Position numbers and translations under genes: made by a program
Shown here: positions 36,064 through 45,588 of the stretch, piece by piece
Layout: each line of letters begins with the position of its first letter
Position numbering within the stretch: the stretch's first letter is position 1
The notes under the pieces: generated by a model
Databases searched by the model: none
Seen by the model: only the letters and a program-made list of their open reading frames with translations
Told to the model about the DNA's origin: nothing
From: Gammaproteobacteria bacterium
Lineage (GTDB): Bacteria > Pseudomonadota > Gammaproteobacteria > SZUA-152
DNA length: 63,096 bases
NCBI GenBank assembly: GCA_011321815.1
Contig: DROS01000108.1
Span: forward strand, 1 to 63,096
Direction: 5' to 3'

Positions 36064-37477
36064 TTGCCACCATCCCGCTAAACGCCAGATTTAAAGATTC
36101 CTGTTTCAATGCCTGATTGGTTTCCTGTGCAATCAATACCGCACGATTGATTAAGCTGTGTCCTCGTGCAATGTGGATGTCTTCCGGTACACGTTGGCCA
36201 TCGCTGACATAGGTTACCGGGATACTGTGTTCCATCACGGCTGACAGTGCGCCACCCAGACTGGTTGTTTCATCCAGTTTGGTAAGAATGCAGCCATCCA
36301 GATTTATTTCGCCAAAGGCTTTGGCGATTTCGCGCAGGCCTGCGCGGTGTGTTGTTGCCGATAACACCAAATAGGTTTTAATCCCTGGCATGCTGTCTTT
36401 GATCATTTGAAACTGTTGCGATAAACGCATGTCACGCTGGCTCATGCCTGCGGTATCCACTAATACCAGATCACGGTCTGACAGTAATTTAAGTGCTTCC
36501 ACTAATTCTGCATGGGTGTTGGCAATGCGCACCGGGATATCCAGGATGCGGCCATAAGTACGTAATTGCTCGTGTGCTGCAATGCGGTAACCATCTGTGG
36601 TCACCATGGCGACGCGCTCACTGCCATGTTTTAATGCATAACGTGCGGCAAGCTTGGCGATGGTGGTGGTTTTTCCCACACCGGTTGCCCCCACCAGGGC
36701 CACTACCCCGCCCTGTTCCAGAATATCGGTACTTTCCACCGGCAGGCTGTGTGACAAAATAGCCAGGGCATGACGCCAGGCATTGGCAAAGTCTTTATGT
36801 TCATTGGCGGCATTGGCCACTTGTTCACACATCGTTGGGCTTAAACCCAATTCCAGCAGGCAACGGGTCAGTTTTGCCCGTAGCGGATCACGCCGGCTCA
36901 GCTCCCCCCATGCCAGTCCGGAGAGTTGCTGCTCCAGTAATTCACGCATATCACTCATTTCATTTTTCAATTCCATAATGGCCGGGTCCTGCGACCATTG
37001 AATTTTTTGTTCGATTTTGGCTGAACTGGATTTGTGGAAGGATTTTTTTGTGTTTACTGATGGTGATGCTGAGGGAGGAGTCTGGGCCGGGCGGGGAATT
37101 TCTCCTGGGGAGGAAATGCCGTCTTGCATCGCCGATAGTTTTAAATCCGGTAGTGTGGCGGTATTCAGCTTTACCGTATCTGCGGCAAGTTCCCGCTCAT
37201 TGTGGGCCACTGGTGAAAAATCACTTTTTTTATGGGTGTTCATCCTGGGTGATCCATTCCTGTCTTTATCAACAGTCTGTGATGCTGCATGGCTCAGTAA
37301 GTCTTCGCTTGTTGAATCTGCCTGTAATAATGATTCGTCGTAATCCACGGCGGCAATGATCTCAATGCCGCCATCAACCTGTGCATTGGAAAGAATCACT
37401 GCGTCCGCACCCAGCGTATCCCGTACCTGGCGAATCCCCTGGCGCATCTCTTTCGCAAAAAAGCGTTTTATCTTCAT
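36050..37477 (-). CDS. flhF: Flagellar GTPase FlhF
   Basis: 475 residues: an N-terminal B domain (MKIKRFFAKEMRQGIRQVRD), a long charged linker, then the N and G domains of an SRP-type GTPase (VGATGVGKTTTIAKLAARYA; VLVDTAGMSQRD; LTKLDETTSLG). FlhF sets the polar site of flagellum assembly. Together with flhG it indicates a polar flagellum. Confidence 0.95.
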   Translation of the reverse strand: MKIKRFFAKEMRQGIRQVRDTLGADAVILSNAQVDGGIEIIAAVDYDESLLQADSTSEDLLSHAASQTVDKDRNGSPRMNTHKKSDFSPVAHNERELAADTVKLNTATLPDLKLSAMQDGISSPGEIPRPAQTPPSASPSVNTKKSFHKSSSAKIEQKIQWSQDPAIMELKNEMSDMRELLEQQLSGLAWGELSRRDPLRAKLTRCLLELGLSPTMCEQVANAANEHKDFANAWRHALAILSHSLPVESTDILEQGGVVALVGATGVGKTTTIAKLAARYALKHGSERVAMVTTDGYRIAAHEQLRTYGRILDIPVRIANTHAELVEALKLLSDRDLVLVDTAGMSQRDMRLSQQFQMIKDSMPGIKTYLVLSATTHRAGLREIAKAFGEINLDGCILTKLDETTSLGGALSAVMEHSIPVTYVSDGQRVPEDIHIARGHSLINRAVLIAQETNQALKQESLNLAFSGMVANAHG

Positions 37478-37533
37478 TCCTCACACCTCTGTAGACCTTA
37501 TTACCGCTTCTGGTCAGCAAGCCGTCTTCCAAT

Positions 37534-39615
37534 CTATCCACCAACAGTGGCCATGATCTTGACTTGCTTGTTGTCTGGTATTTCGTTAAATGCCAGAACA
37601 TGTAAGCCGGGAATGCTGTGCCGGACAAACCGTGCCAACAGGGTCCTTACTGCCTGCGAGACCAATAACACCGCAGGACGACCCGCTGCTTCCTGGCGCT
37701 GGGTTTCTTCAATCAAGGACTTATGCAGATTTTCTGCCAGCCCTGGTTCCAATCCACCCGCACCTTCCGCACCACCTTGCAAGGTCTGATGCAATATCTG
37801 TTCCAGTGATGGTTCCAGTGTCAAAACAGGCAGTTCAGCCCCCATTCCACTTATCTGCTGGACAATGGAGCGCCCTAACGCCACTCGCACAGCTGCCGTC
37901 AAAACGCCGGTGTCTTGACTAATGGGCGCATGTTCCGCCAATGTTTCGGCGATCGTGCGCATGTCACGAATCGAAATATGTTCCTGCAACAGGCTCTGCA
38001 ATACTTTCAATACCGTGGCCAAAGACAGTTGTTTGGGCACAAGATCCTCCACCAGCTTGGGTGCCGTCTTGCTGAGTTTGTCTAACAGTTGCTGCACCTC
38101 TTCATGCCCCAGCAACTCATCAGCATGGTTCTGCAAAATATGGCTGAGATGTGTGGCCACCACCGTGCTGGCATCCACCACGGTATATCCCAGGCTTTGC
38201 GCCTGATCGCGTTGCGCGGCTTCTATCCACACAGCCTCCAAGCCAAAGGCAGGGTCAATGGTGGCCGTGCCGGGAATGGAGCCGAAGACCTGACCGGGGT
38301 TAATGGCCATATCGTGTTCCGGCTGAATCTCCGCCTCACCCACCGGCACCCCCATGAGTGTGATCCGGTAGGCCGTGGGTGCAAGATCGAGATTGTCACG
38401 AATATGGACTGAGGGAATCAGAAAACCCAGTTCCTGGGAGAGCTTTTTACGCACACCTTTAATACGCCCCATTAACTGCCCGCCCTGATTTTTATCCACC
38501 ATGGGAATCAACCGGTAACCCACCTCCAGGCCGATCATGTCCACCACTTCCACATCATCCCAGGTCAGTTCACGGGATTCTTTGCTGGGTTCTTCTGCCA
38601 CAGGTGCGGCTACCGGCTCTGCGGCTTTGCGTTTGTTACGTTCTGTCACCCACCAGGCGGCACCACCCGCCATGGCGGCAAACAACAAAAACACCAGATT
38701 GGGCATGCCGGGAATCAAACCCATGCCACCAAGAATGGCAGCGGTAATCGCCAACGCACGTGGACTGCTGAACAACTGCGCCAACACCTGCACCCCCATA
38801 TCCGTGGAAACCGAGGCGCGGGTCACCATCAGGCCCGCCGCTGTGGACAGCAGCAATGCGGGAATCTGCGCCACCAGACCATCACCAATGGTCAACAAGG
38901 TATAATTGTGCGTGGCATCTGCCAGCCCCATGTCATGTTGCAACATACCAACAGAAAGGCCGCCAATAATGGTAATCACCAAAATCAGAATACCGGCAAT
39001 GGCATCACCACGCACAAATTTACCCGCACCGTCCATGGAGCCGTAAAAATCCGATTCCCGTGATACTTCTTCACGCCGTTTTTTGGCTTCTTCCTGATTG
39101 ATCAATCCCGCATTCAAATCGGCATCAATGGCCATTTGCTTGCCGGGCATGGAATCCAGGGTAAATCGTGCACTGACTTCCGCAACCCGTGTGGCGCCTT
39201 TGGTGACCACAACAAAGTTGATAATCACCAGAATCAGGAAAATCACCAGGCCCACCGCCGTGTTGCCGCCAACGACAAATTCTCCAAACGCCTTGATCAC
39301 CTGCCCCGCCGCATCCGTTCCCGTGTGGCCTTCCAGCAAAACAATGCGGGTGGATGCAATATTCAGTGCGAGACGTAACAACGTCGCCACCAAAATAACA
39401 GTGGGAAAAACCTCAAAATCCAATGGCCGCTTCACATAAACCGCAGCCAGCAAAATCACCAACGCCAGTGAAATATTAAAGGTAAAAAAGACATCCAGTA
39501 AAAATGATGGCAGCGGTATCACCATCATACCCAGCATCATCATCAACAGAATGGGAGCACCCAATCCGGATTGAAACAAGCGCTGCCCGAAGGCCCTCAG
39601 TTCAGCAAAATTCAT
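37534..39615 (-). CDS. flhA: Flagellar type III export gate protein FlhA
   Basis: 693 residues with eight N-terminal membrane helices, the conserved FHIPEP-type loop (VTKGATRVAEVSARFTLDSM, PGKQMAIDADLNAG) and a large C-terminal cytosolic domain that docks chaperone-substrate complexes. It overlaps flhB by four bases (ATGA). Typical length. Confidence 0.96.
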   Translation of the reverse strand: MNFAELRAFGQRLFQSGLGAPILLMMMLGMMVIPLPSFLLDVFFTFNISLALVILLAAVYVKRPLDFEVFPTVILVATLLRLALNIASTRIVLLEGHTGTDAAGQVIKAFGEFVVGGNTAVGLVIFLILVIINFVVVTKGATRVAEVSARFTLDSMPGKQMAIDADLNAGLINQEEAKKRREEVSRESDFYGSMDGAGKFVRGDAIAGILILVITIIGGLSVGMLQHDMGLADATHNYTLLTIGDGLVAQIPALLLSTAAGLMVTRASVSTDMGVQVLAQLFSSPRALAITAAILGGMGLIPGMPNLVFLLFAAMAGGAAWWVTERNKRKAAEPVAAPVAEEPSKESRELTWDDVEVVDMIGLEVGYRLIPMVDKNQGGQLMGRIKGVRKKLSQELGFLIPSVHIRDNLDLAPTAYRITLMGVPVGEAEIQPEHDMAINPGQVFGSIPGTATIDPAFGLEAVWIEAAQRDQAQSLGYTVVDASTVVATHLSHILQNHADELLGHEEVQQLLDKLSKTAPKLVEDLVPKQLSLATVLKVLQSLLQEHISIRDMRTIAETLAEHAPISQDTGVLTAAVRVALGRSIVQQISGMGAELPVLTLEPSLEQILHQTLQGGAEGAGGLEPGLAENLHKSLIEETQRQEAAGRPAVLLVSQAVRTLLARFVRHSIPGLHVLAFNEIPDNKQVKIMATVGG

Positions 39616-40757
39616 GACTCACTATCTCGTTTAAGGTCATCAGGGATGGGGGCATCATCGGCATCAAATTCCGGTGCAATACCACCATTAAACTCGTACT
39701 GCCGCAGTTGGTAGACATAAGCCAGCACCTGGGCAACCGCCAGAAACAGACCAGCAGGAATCTCTGCATTCAGTTCACAGTGGTAATACAAGGAACGTGC
39801 CAGTGGCGGTGCAGAAAGCAATGGCACATCATTGGCCATCGCAATGCGGCGAATGTGCCCGGCCACCTCATCAGCACCCAAGGCCACCACAACCGGGGCG
39901 CTCATATTGCTCTGGTCATAACGCAAGGCCACAGCAAAATGTGTAGGGTTGGTAATCACCACATCCGCCTTGGGTACTTCCTCCATCATGCGGCGCTGGG
40001 ATATTTCCTGCTGTGTTTGCCGTATCTTGCTCTTTACTTCCGGGTTACCATCCGTTTCCTTGCGTTCATCTTTCACTTCCTGCAAAGTCATTTTTTGTTT
40101 GCGGTTGTGATCCCATATTTGAAAAGGTGTATCCACCAACACCACAAAAAACAACGCACTGCTTAAAAGGATAAACATCCACATTAACTCTTCACCCAGG
40201 CGGGAAATTCCCTGCTCCAGGCCTTCATTTCCCATACTTAAAAATCCCTCAACATTATTTTTCAGCAGAAAATAAGCCACTGCCCCCACCAGAAGAAATT
40301 TTGCCAGCGCCTTGGCAAGCTCCATCAAACCTTTCAGGGAAAACACCCTGCCAAGACCTTTGATGGGGTCCATTTTTTTAAATTCGGGCTGTAACGGTTT
40401 CATACTGAAAGTCCAGCCACCCAAAACCATCGGCGCGACAATGGCCACCACCACCAGCAATATAAACAAAGGCATCACAGCAAAAATAGAAAATTGCAGT
40501 GTTTCCAGTAACAAATGAGGGTAAGAATCAAGATCAAAAATCTGTGCGCGTTCAATACTCAAATGGGCACGCAAAACCTGCATGAGATCCTTGATCAAAC
40601 CACTACCCAAAAAAACAAAACCTGCGCCGGATACCAGCATCATCACCAAAGTAGTCAATTCCTTTGAGCGGACAACCTCACCTTTATCACGCGATTCCTG
40701 TTTGCGCTTGGCCGTCGCCTCTTCGGTGCGTTCCTGACCTGTTTCACTTTCAGCCAT
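39612..40757 (-). CDS. flhB: Flagellar export switch protein FlhB
   Basis: 381 residues: four membrane helices and a cytosolic domain with the autocleavage site N270-PTH (VITNPTHFAVALRY). Cleavage changes export from rod/hook to filament substrates, with FliK acting as ruler. The protein starts with the usual charged segment MAESETGQERTEEATAKR. Confidence 0.96.
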   Translation of the reverse strand: MAESETGQERTEEATAKRKQESRDKGEVVRSKELTTLVMMLVSGAGFVFLGSGLIKDLMQVLRAHLSIERAQIFDLDSYPHLLLETLQFSIFAVMPLFILLVVVAIVAPMVLGGWTFSMKPLQPEFKKMDPIKGLGRVFSLKGLMELAKALAKFLLVGAVAYFLLKNNVEGFLSMGNEGLEQGISRLGEELMWMFILLSSALFFVVLVDTPFQIWDHNRKQKMTLQEVKDERKETDGNPEVKSKIRQTQQEISQRRMMEEVPKADVVITNPTHFAVALRYDQSNMSAPVVVALGADEVAGHIRRIAMANDVPLLSAPPLARSLYYHCELNAEIPAGLFLAVAQVLAYVYQLRQYEFNGGIAPEFDADDAPIPDDLKRDSES

Positions 40758-40771
40758 AATTCATAAACTCC

Positions 40772-41551
40772 CTAGAATCCACCAGCCACGCCGCGCATCA
40801 ATGCAAAAGCATTAGCCAGTTGTAATTTTATTTGGGGAAGGATTGCCGTAAGTGTTGCCAACATGATAAAAAATCCTGCTACCATGATGACCGGAAAACC
40901 AATGGAAAAAATATTAAACTGAGGCGCTGCGCGGGTAACGATGCCAAAGGCCAGATTAATCAGCAACAATGAAGCAATTGCCGGCAAGGCAATTTGCACT
41001 GCACCGGCATACATATTCCCGCCCCAATTTACCAACGCCCACAAGCCGGCATTACTCAATCCGTTAACGCCAATGGGCAAGGTATAAAAGCTTTCGGCCA
41101 CAACGCTGATAAATGTCAGGTGGCCATCCAACGCAAGAAACACCAAAGTAAGAACGATGACATAAAACTGGCTTACCACCGGTACCTGTGTGCCGGATGT
41201 AGGATCAACCATAGAAGCAAAACCCAGCCCCATCTGAAAGGCGATGATCTGCCCACCCACGATGAACATGGCAAAAACCAGTTGCAATGCCAGCCCCATT
41301 GCCGCACCGATCAATATCTGATTCAGCACGATCAATACCGCCTCACCACTCAACGGGTCCACGACAGGGACTGGTGGTGATATCGGTACAATGATCAAGG
41401 TAAAAACAACGGCGAATATTATTTTGAATGTGGCGGGTACGGTACGCGCACCAAAAACAGGCGCCGCTGCCACCAAAGCGGCAACCCTGAACAATGGCCA
41501 GACAAATGATCCCACCCATGACATGATTTCCGAACTGGCCAGGGTCACCAT
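40772..41551 (-). CDS. fliR: Flagellar export protein FliR
   Basis: 259 residues with six membrane helices and the FliR pattern (FRVAALVAAAPVFGARTVPA; QLVFAMFIVGGQIIAFQMGL; MVDPTSGTQVPVVSQFY). It is part of the export gate with FliP and FliQ. It sits between fliQ and flhB as expected. Confidence 0.94.
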   Translation of the reverse strand: MVTLASSEIMSWVGSFVWPLFRVAALVAAAPVFGARTVPATFKIIFAVVFTLIIVPISPPVPVVDPLSGEAVLIVLNQILIGAAMGLALQLVFAMFIVGGQIIAFQMGLGFASMVDPTSGTQVPVVSQFYVIVLTLVFLALDGHLTFISVVAESFYTLPIGVNGLSNAGLWALVNWGGNMYAGAVQIALPAIASLLLINLAFGIVTRAAPQFNIFSIGFPVIMVAGFFIMLATLTAILPQIKLQLANAFALMRGVAGGF

Positions 41552-41566
41552 GTCATATCACTCCTG

Positions 41567-41836
41567 TTAACCGATAATCATCGGAATGTCTGTGATAAGG
41601 CGTTTCGTAAATGTCATCAACAATTGTAACAACCAGGAACCACCTATCATCAGAGTTAAAAATGTCACGGCCAGTTTTGGAATAAAGCTCAATGTCTGCT
41701 CATTCAACTGCGTGGCAGCCTGAAACATACTCACCAGCAAACCCACAGCCAATGCTGGCAAAAGAATCACCCCTGTCAAAAGCAATACAAGCTCCAATGC
41801 CTGATTGGCAATGGTCATGACCATTTCCGGACTCAT
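41567..41836 (-). CDS. fliQ: Flagellar export protein FliQ
   Basis: 89 residues, two membrane helices, with MSPEMVMTIANQALELVLLL at the start and LVSMFQAATQLNEQTLSFIP in the loop, the family signature. Belongs to the FliPQR export gate. Confidence 0.95.
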   Translation of the reverse strand: MSPEMVMTIANQALELVLLLTGVILLPALAVGLLVSMFQAATQLNEQTLSFIPKLAVTFLTLMIGGSWLLQLLMTFTKRLITDIPMIIG

Positions 41837-41876
41837 TGTTTTGACCTGTACATCAACCGGTTACCTATGGAAATAA

Positions 41877-42650
41877 TTAAACATAAAAACTTGATGCCAG
41901 GGTACCCATCACCATGGCCCAGCCATCAACCAGAACAAACAGCATAATCTTGAACGGCAGCGAAATAATCATTGGTGACAACATCATCATACCCATGGCC
42001 ATTAATACACTGGCCACCACCAGATCAATAATCAAAAAGGGAATAAAAATAAGAAAGCCGATTTGATATGCCGTTTTTAACTCACTGGTCACAAATGCAG
42101 GCATCAAAAGCGAAAAGGGAATTTCCGAAAAATCATTGATTTCACCGGCTTCTGAAATTTCAGCAAACAGACTTAAATCTTTTTCCCGTGTCTGTGCCAG
42201 CATAAATTCCTTGAATGGTGAACTGGCCAGCTCAAAGGCCTGTTTGGCGGGAATTTTTTCATCCAGATAAGGACTGACTGCATCGTCATACACTTTGGTG
42301 AAAACCGGAGACATGATAAAAAAAGTCAGAAACAGTGAAAGCCCGATAAGAATCTGCCCAGACGGCGCCTGCGGCATGCCTACCGCCTGACGGACAATTG
42401 CCAGCACAATCACAATACGGGTAAACGATGTCAGCATGATCAACGCTGCCGGCAACAGCGTAAATACTGTCATCAGTGCCAGCACCTGCAAGCCGACGGT
42501 GTAGGTCTGACCGCCGTCTTTTTCGGTGGTTACCGACAATACCGAGAGGCCGGGGTCTGCTGCCTGAACCGCCAGCGGAAACAAAAACCCGGCGGCAAAC
42601 AATAGCAGATAACATACATATGATTTTTTATGGGGGAAAAAGGAAAACAT
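41877..42650 (-). CDS. fliP: Flagellar export protein FliP
   Basis: 257 residues with a cleavable signal peptide (about the first 30 residues, ending AVQA), then four membrane helices. Family blocks [20 protein letters not shown] and [19 protein letters not shown] are complete. Its start overlaps the end of fliO. Confidence 0.95.
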   Translation of the reverse strand: MFSFFPHKKSYVCYLLLFAAGFLFPLAVQAADPGLSVLSVTTEKDGGQTYTVGLQVLALMTVFTLLPAALIMLTSFTRIVIVLAIVRQAVGMPQAPSGQILIGLSLFLTFFIMSPVFTKVYDDAVSPYLDEKIPAKQAFELASSPFKEFMLAQTREKDLSLFAEISEAGEINDFSEIPFSLLMPAFVTSELKTAYQIGFLIFIPFLIIDLVVASVLMAMGMMMLSPMIISLPFKIMLFVLVDGWAMVMGTLASSFYV

Positions 42651-43180
42651 TATAATTGTTCCCCCTCATTAAGGCCGCCCTTACGATTAAGAACGGCGGC
42701 TTGCAGGCGCGAGGAAAAGCTTGTTTTGTTTTCCGGTTTATTCTCAATCGGTATCGGTTTATCCAATACGTGCAGGGTTTGCACGCGCCCCGGAGAAACA
42801 CCAATCACCAATTGCTGCTCACCAACCTGCAACAATACCGCACGCTCCCGTGTGCCCAGGGAAATGCCACCGATAATTTTCATCCGCCCTTGTGCACCCA
42901 CGTGCACATTTCCAAAGCGCTTAAATGCCCATGCCGCCACACCAATCACCAGTAACACAACCAATAGTCCCAGCGTGGTTTGGATAAGGTTGCCGGCCAT
43001 ATTGGAATCTGACAAACCACTGCCCGCCAGTGTTTTTGTTTTTTCAGGTGTTGTTACGGTAGTTTCGGTGGTTTCGGTAACGGGGTTTTCCACTGCAAAT
43101 ACATTATCAGAAAATAAAATTGTGCTGCTCAGTAATACAATCACTGTCGCAATAATCATCTTGGGAAGCTTGCGTATCAT
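42650..43180 (-). CDS. fliO: Flagellar biosynthesis protein FliO
   Basis: With the ATG one base after the fliN stop, the protein has 176 residues. It has an N-terminal hydrophobic signal/anchor segment, a second membrane helix ([18 protein letters not shown]) and a cytosolic domain ([28 protein letters not shown]). FliO helps assemble FliP. A longer frame beginning at 43213 overlaps fliN and is less likely. Confidence 0.9.
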   Translation of the reverse strand: MIRKLPKMIIATVIVLLSSTILFSDNVFAVENPVTETTETTVTTPEKTKTLAGSGLSDSNMAGNLIQTTLGLLVVLLVIGVAAWAFKRFGNVHVGAQGRMKIIGGISLGTRERAVLLQVGEQQLVIGVSPGRVQTLHVLDKPIPIENKPENKTSFSSRLQAAVLNRKGGLNEGEQL

Positions 43181-43181
43181 T

Positions 43182-43673
43182 TCATTTAAGCTTCTGAATA
43201 CGTTCGGCCGCACTGATCACATCCGTTAAACGAATACCGTATTTTTCATTCACCACCACCACTTCACCATGGGCGATTAACGTGCCGTTCACCAATACGT
43301 CCAAAGGCTCTCCCGCCAGCCTGTCCAGTTCAACGACAGAGCCCTGATTCAGTTTCAACAAATTGCGAATACTGATTTTGGACGCCCCTATTTCCATGGA
43401 AATATTGACCGGAATATCCAGGATGACATCAAGGCTTGCATCTCCCATACAGACGCCACCTTCTTCGGCCTCCAGATTTTGCATGGGAGCCTGTTCAACC
43501 CCGCCACCGGCAGATTCCTGTGCCGCCTGTTCCTCCATGGCAGCACCCCAGTCTGCTTCCCCTCCCGATGATGCTTCCGCTGTCGTAGCTTCTGCCTCAC
43601 CCTGCTCGTTCATGGCCGCAGCCCATTCATCACCGGCATCACCACCGGTCTCTGTACCCGTCGTATCACTCAT
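43182..43673 (-). CDS. fliN: Flagellar motor switch protein FliN
   Basis: 163 residues. The C-terminal SpoA domain (DVILDIPVNISMEIGASKIS, IRNLLKLNQGSVVELD) builds the C-ring base. The N-terminal extension is acidic and alanine-rich with two copies of a W-(A/G)-AAM-x-EQ motif (DEWAAAMNEQ; ADWGAAMEEQ), the type of segment that binds FliH or CheY. Overlaps fliM by eight bases. Confidence 0.94.
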   Translation of the reverse strand: MSDTTGTETGGDAGDEWAAAMNEQGEAEATTAEASSGGEADWGAAMEEQAAQESAGGGVEQAPMQNLEAEEGGVCMGDASLDVILDIPVNISMEIGASKISIRNLLKLNQGSVVELDRLAGEPLDVLVNGTLIAHGEVVVVNEKYGIRLTDVISAAERIQKLK

Positions 43674-44682
43674 GGGTCACCTCTTGCATCATTTGGTTGC
43701 TTTCCTTGTTTGGAAAGGTAATTTGTTCCACAATTTTTACTGCCATGCTCCCGCGCGAGACGCCGTATTTACCCCGAAACACGGGAATACCCTCGGCACT
43801 CATGGTTACCAGGTCCGGCACATCCAGGGGAATGACATCACCGGGCTTCATTCCCATAATGTCGCGCAAACTGATTTCGGCTTCCGCCAGAGTGCAGGAA
43901 AGGCGTACCGTCGACGTTTTTATCTCTTCACGTAACGACTCGGCCCAACGTTCGTCGGTGTCATCACGGTCACTTTGTACGCCTGCGTCCAGTAATTCAC
44001 GAATAGGTTCCAACATGGAATAAGGTAAGGTGATGTGGAAGTCACCACCTCCCCCTTCTATTTCAACATGAAAAGTATTGACCACAACCACTTCACTGGG
44101 GCTGACAATGTTGGCAAACTGTGGATTGACTTCCGAGTTTTGCTTTATAAAATCCAATTGCATCACCGGAGCCCAGGCTTCTTTGAGATCAACAAATACC
44201 TGCTCAAGGATCATCTCAACAACACGCAATTCGGTAGGGGTAAATTCACGCCCTTCAATTTTTGCGTGAAAACGGCCATCACCCCCAAAGTAATTATCAA
44301 CAATCATAAATACCAGCCTGGGGTCCAATACAAACAAGGCAGTACCACGCAATGGTTTAATACGCACCATATTCAAACTGGTGGGAACAAACAGGCTATG
44401 TACATATTCTGAGAATTTAAGCATTTGCACACCACCCACTGATATTTCTGCACTGCGCCGCAACAGGTTAAAAATACTGATACGAAACAAACGGGCATAA
44501 CGCTCATTGACCATTTCAAGTGTTGGCATGCGCCCACGGACGATACGGTCCTGTGTGGTAAAATCATAATTACGCGCTTCACCATCGGTAAGTTCTTCAT
44601 CATCCGTTTCGATATCGTTGCTGGAAACCCCATGTAACAGAGCGTCGATTTCGTCTTGCGATAAAAGATCGTTAACTGCCAT
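43666..44682 (-). CDS. fliM: Flagellar motor switch protein FliM
   Basis: 338 residues. N-terminal LSQDEIDALLHG carries the CheY-P docking motif EIDALL. The middle domain contacts FliG and the C-terminal SpoA domain pairs with FliN. FliM/FliN set motor direction. Gene order fliL-M-N-O is standard. Confidence 0.95.
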   Translation of the reverse strand: MAVNDLLSQDEIDALLHGVSSNDIETDDEELTDGEARNYDFTTQDRIVRGRMPTLEMVNERYARLFRISIFNLLRRSAEISVGGVQMLKFSEYVHSLFVPTSLNMVRIKPLRGTALFVLDPRLVFMIVDNYFGGDGRFHAKIEGREFTPTELRVVEMILEQVFVDLKEAWAPVMQLDFIKQNSEVNPQFANIVSPSEVVVVNTFHVEIEGGGGDFHITLPYSMLEPIRELLDAGVQSDRDDTDERWAESLREEIKTSTVRLSCTLAEAEISLRDIMGMKPGDVIPLDVPDLVTMSAEGIPVFRGKYGVSRGSMAVKIVEQITFPNKESNQMMQEVTHE

Positions 44683-44740
44683 TTTTCAACGCCCTGTTTA
44701 TTATGATAACTACAATGGGTTTATTTACTTTTATGAAAAA

Positions 44741-45319
44741 CTACTGCATTACAAAACTGGTAAAATAAACAGCCTCAATACCTGGGTCACCGGTTTCCTC
44801 TTCGAGAATCTGTTGTACAACTTCCAACGCCTCTTCACGCAATGTCTCTTTCCCTTCCAGAGTGCTCACACCGTCATACGACTGACTGCTAAAGAGCAGC
44901 ATCAGGTTGTTGCGAATCACCGGCATATGCAATTTGATTTGATCCGGCATAAGCGGATCACGGGTCATTACCTCCACCGTCACCTGTAAAAAACGCGCCT
45001 TGCCCTGGCTGGCAAAATTCACCACAAAGGCAGGATCTATCGGTAAATAGATAGCGGGCAGGGTTTCACCGCCGCCTTCCTCATCGCCACCATCTCCATG
45101 ATCTCCGTCTTCTCCATCACCATCTACGTTATCTTCTGCCACAGCACCCGCAGCATGATCACCGCCACCAGAGAGAACTCCTGCAAAAAACAATGTGCCC
45201 ACCACCAGGACAATCACTGTCATTAATGGCAAAACCCCAAATAACAGGATTTTTGTTACCAGCGAGCCTTTGGACTTTTTCTCGCCGCCGTCTTTTTCGT
45301 TGTCTTTGTCATCCGCCAT
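44741..45319 (-). CDS. fliL: Flagellar basal-body protein FliL
   Basis: 192 residues: a basic N-terminus, one membrane helix (ILLFGVLPLMTVIVLVVGTLF), an unusually acidic Asp/Gly linker (EDGDHGDGGDEEGGGE) and a periplasmic FliL domain (AFVVNFASQGKARFLQVTVE, VMTRDP ... VYFTSFVMQ). FliL stabilises stators. AAAGGAAAC precedes the ATG, and a sigma-54-like promoter lies 52 bases upstream, making it the head of the long fliL-to-cheW run. Confidence 0.93.
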   Translation of the reverse strand: MADDKDNEKDGGEKKSKGSLVTKILLFGVLPLMTVIVLVVGTLFFAGVLSGGGDHAAGAVAEDNVDGDGEDGDHGDGGDEEGGGETLPAIYLPIDPAFVVNFASQGKARFLQVTVEVMTRDPLMPDQIKLHMPVIRNNLMLLFSSQSYDGVSTLEGKETLREEALEVVQQILEEETGDPGIEAVYFTSFVMQ

Positions 45320-45371
45320 GGGGTTTCCTTTCTCTGTTTGTCGTGCGCAATCGACACCTGCAACCAGCTAA

Positions 45372-45387
45372 AGCAAATGCTATGCCA
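45372..45387 (-). promoter_or_regulatory. Sigma-54 (RpoN) promoter of the fliL operon
   Basis: On the minus strand TGGCATAGCATTTGCT matches TGGCAC-N5-TTGCW with GG and GC ten bases apart. It is 52 bases before the fliL start. Middle flagellar operons of polar flagellates commonly use RpoN with an FleQ/FlrC-type activator. Confidence 0.7.
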
Positions 45388-45588
45388 GCAGCGCCATAAC
45401 CTCATAAGGCTTATTAATCAAACAGTTAGAAACAGCTTTTGACTGATTGTCAGGAATTTGACTGGTATTGTGGCTATGCAAGCCAGAATTACGGCGGTGG
45501 CCGCCAGTATGCTGGACACCTGCGGATGCTCGGGTAAAATGCGTGTCCTCAACAAACTCTCATCGTCGCCGCGTGGATTTTTAAGCTC

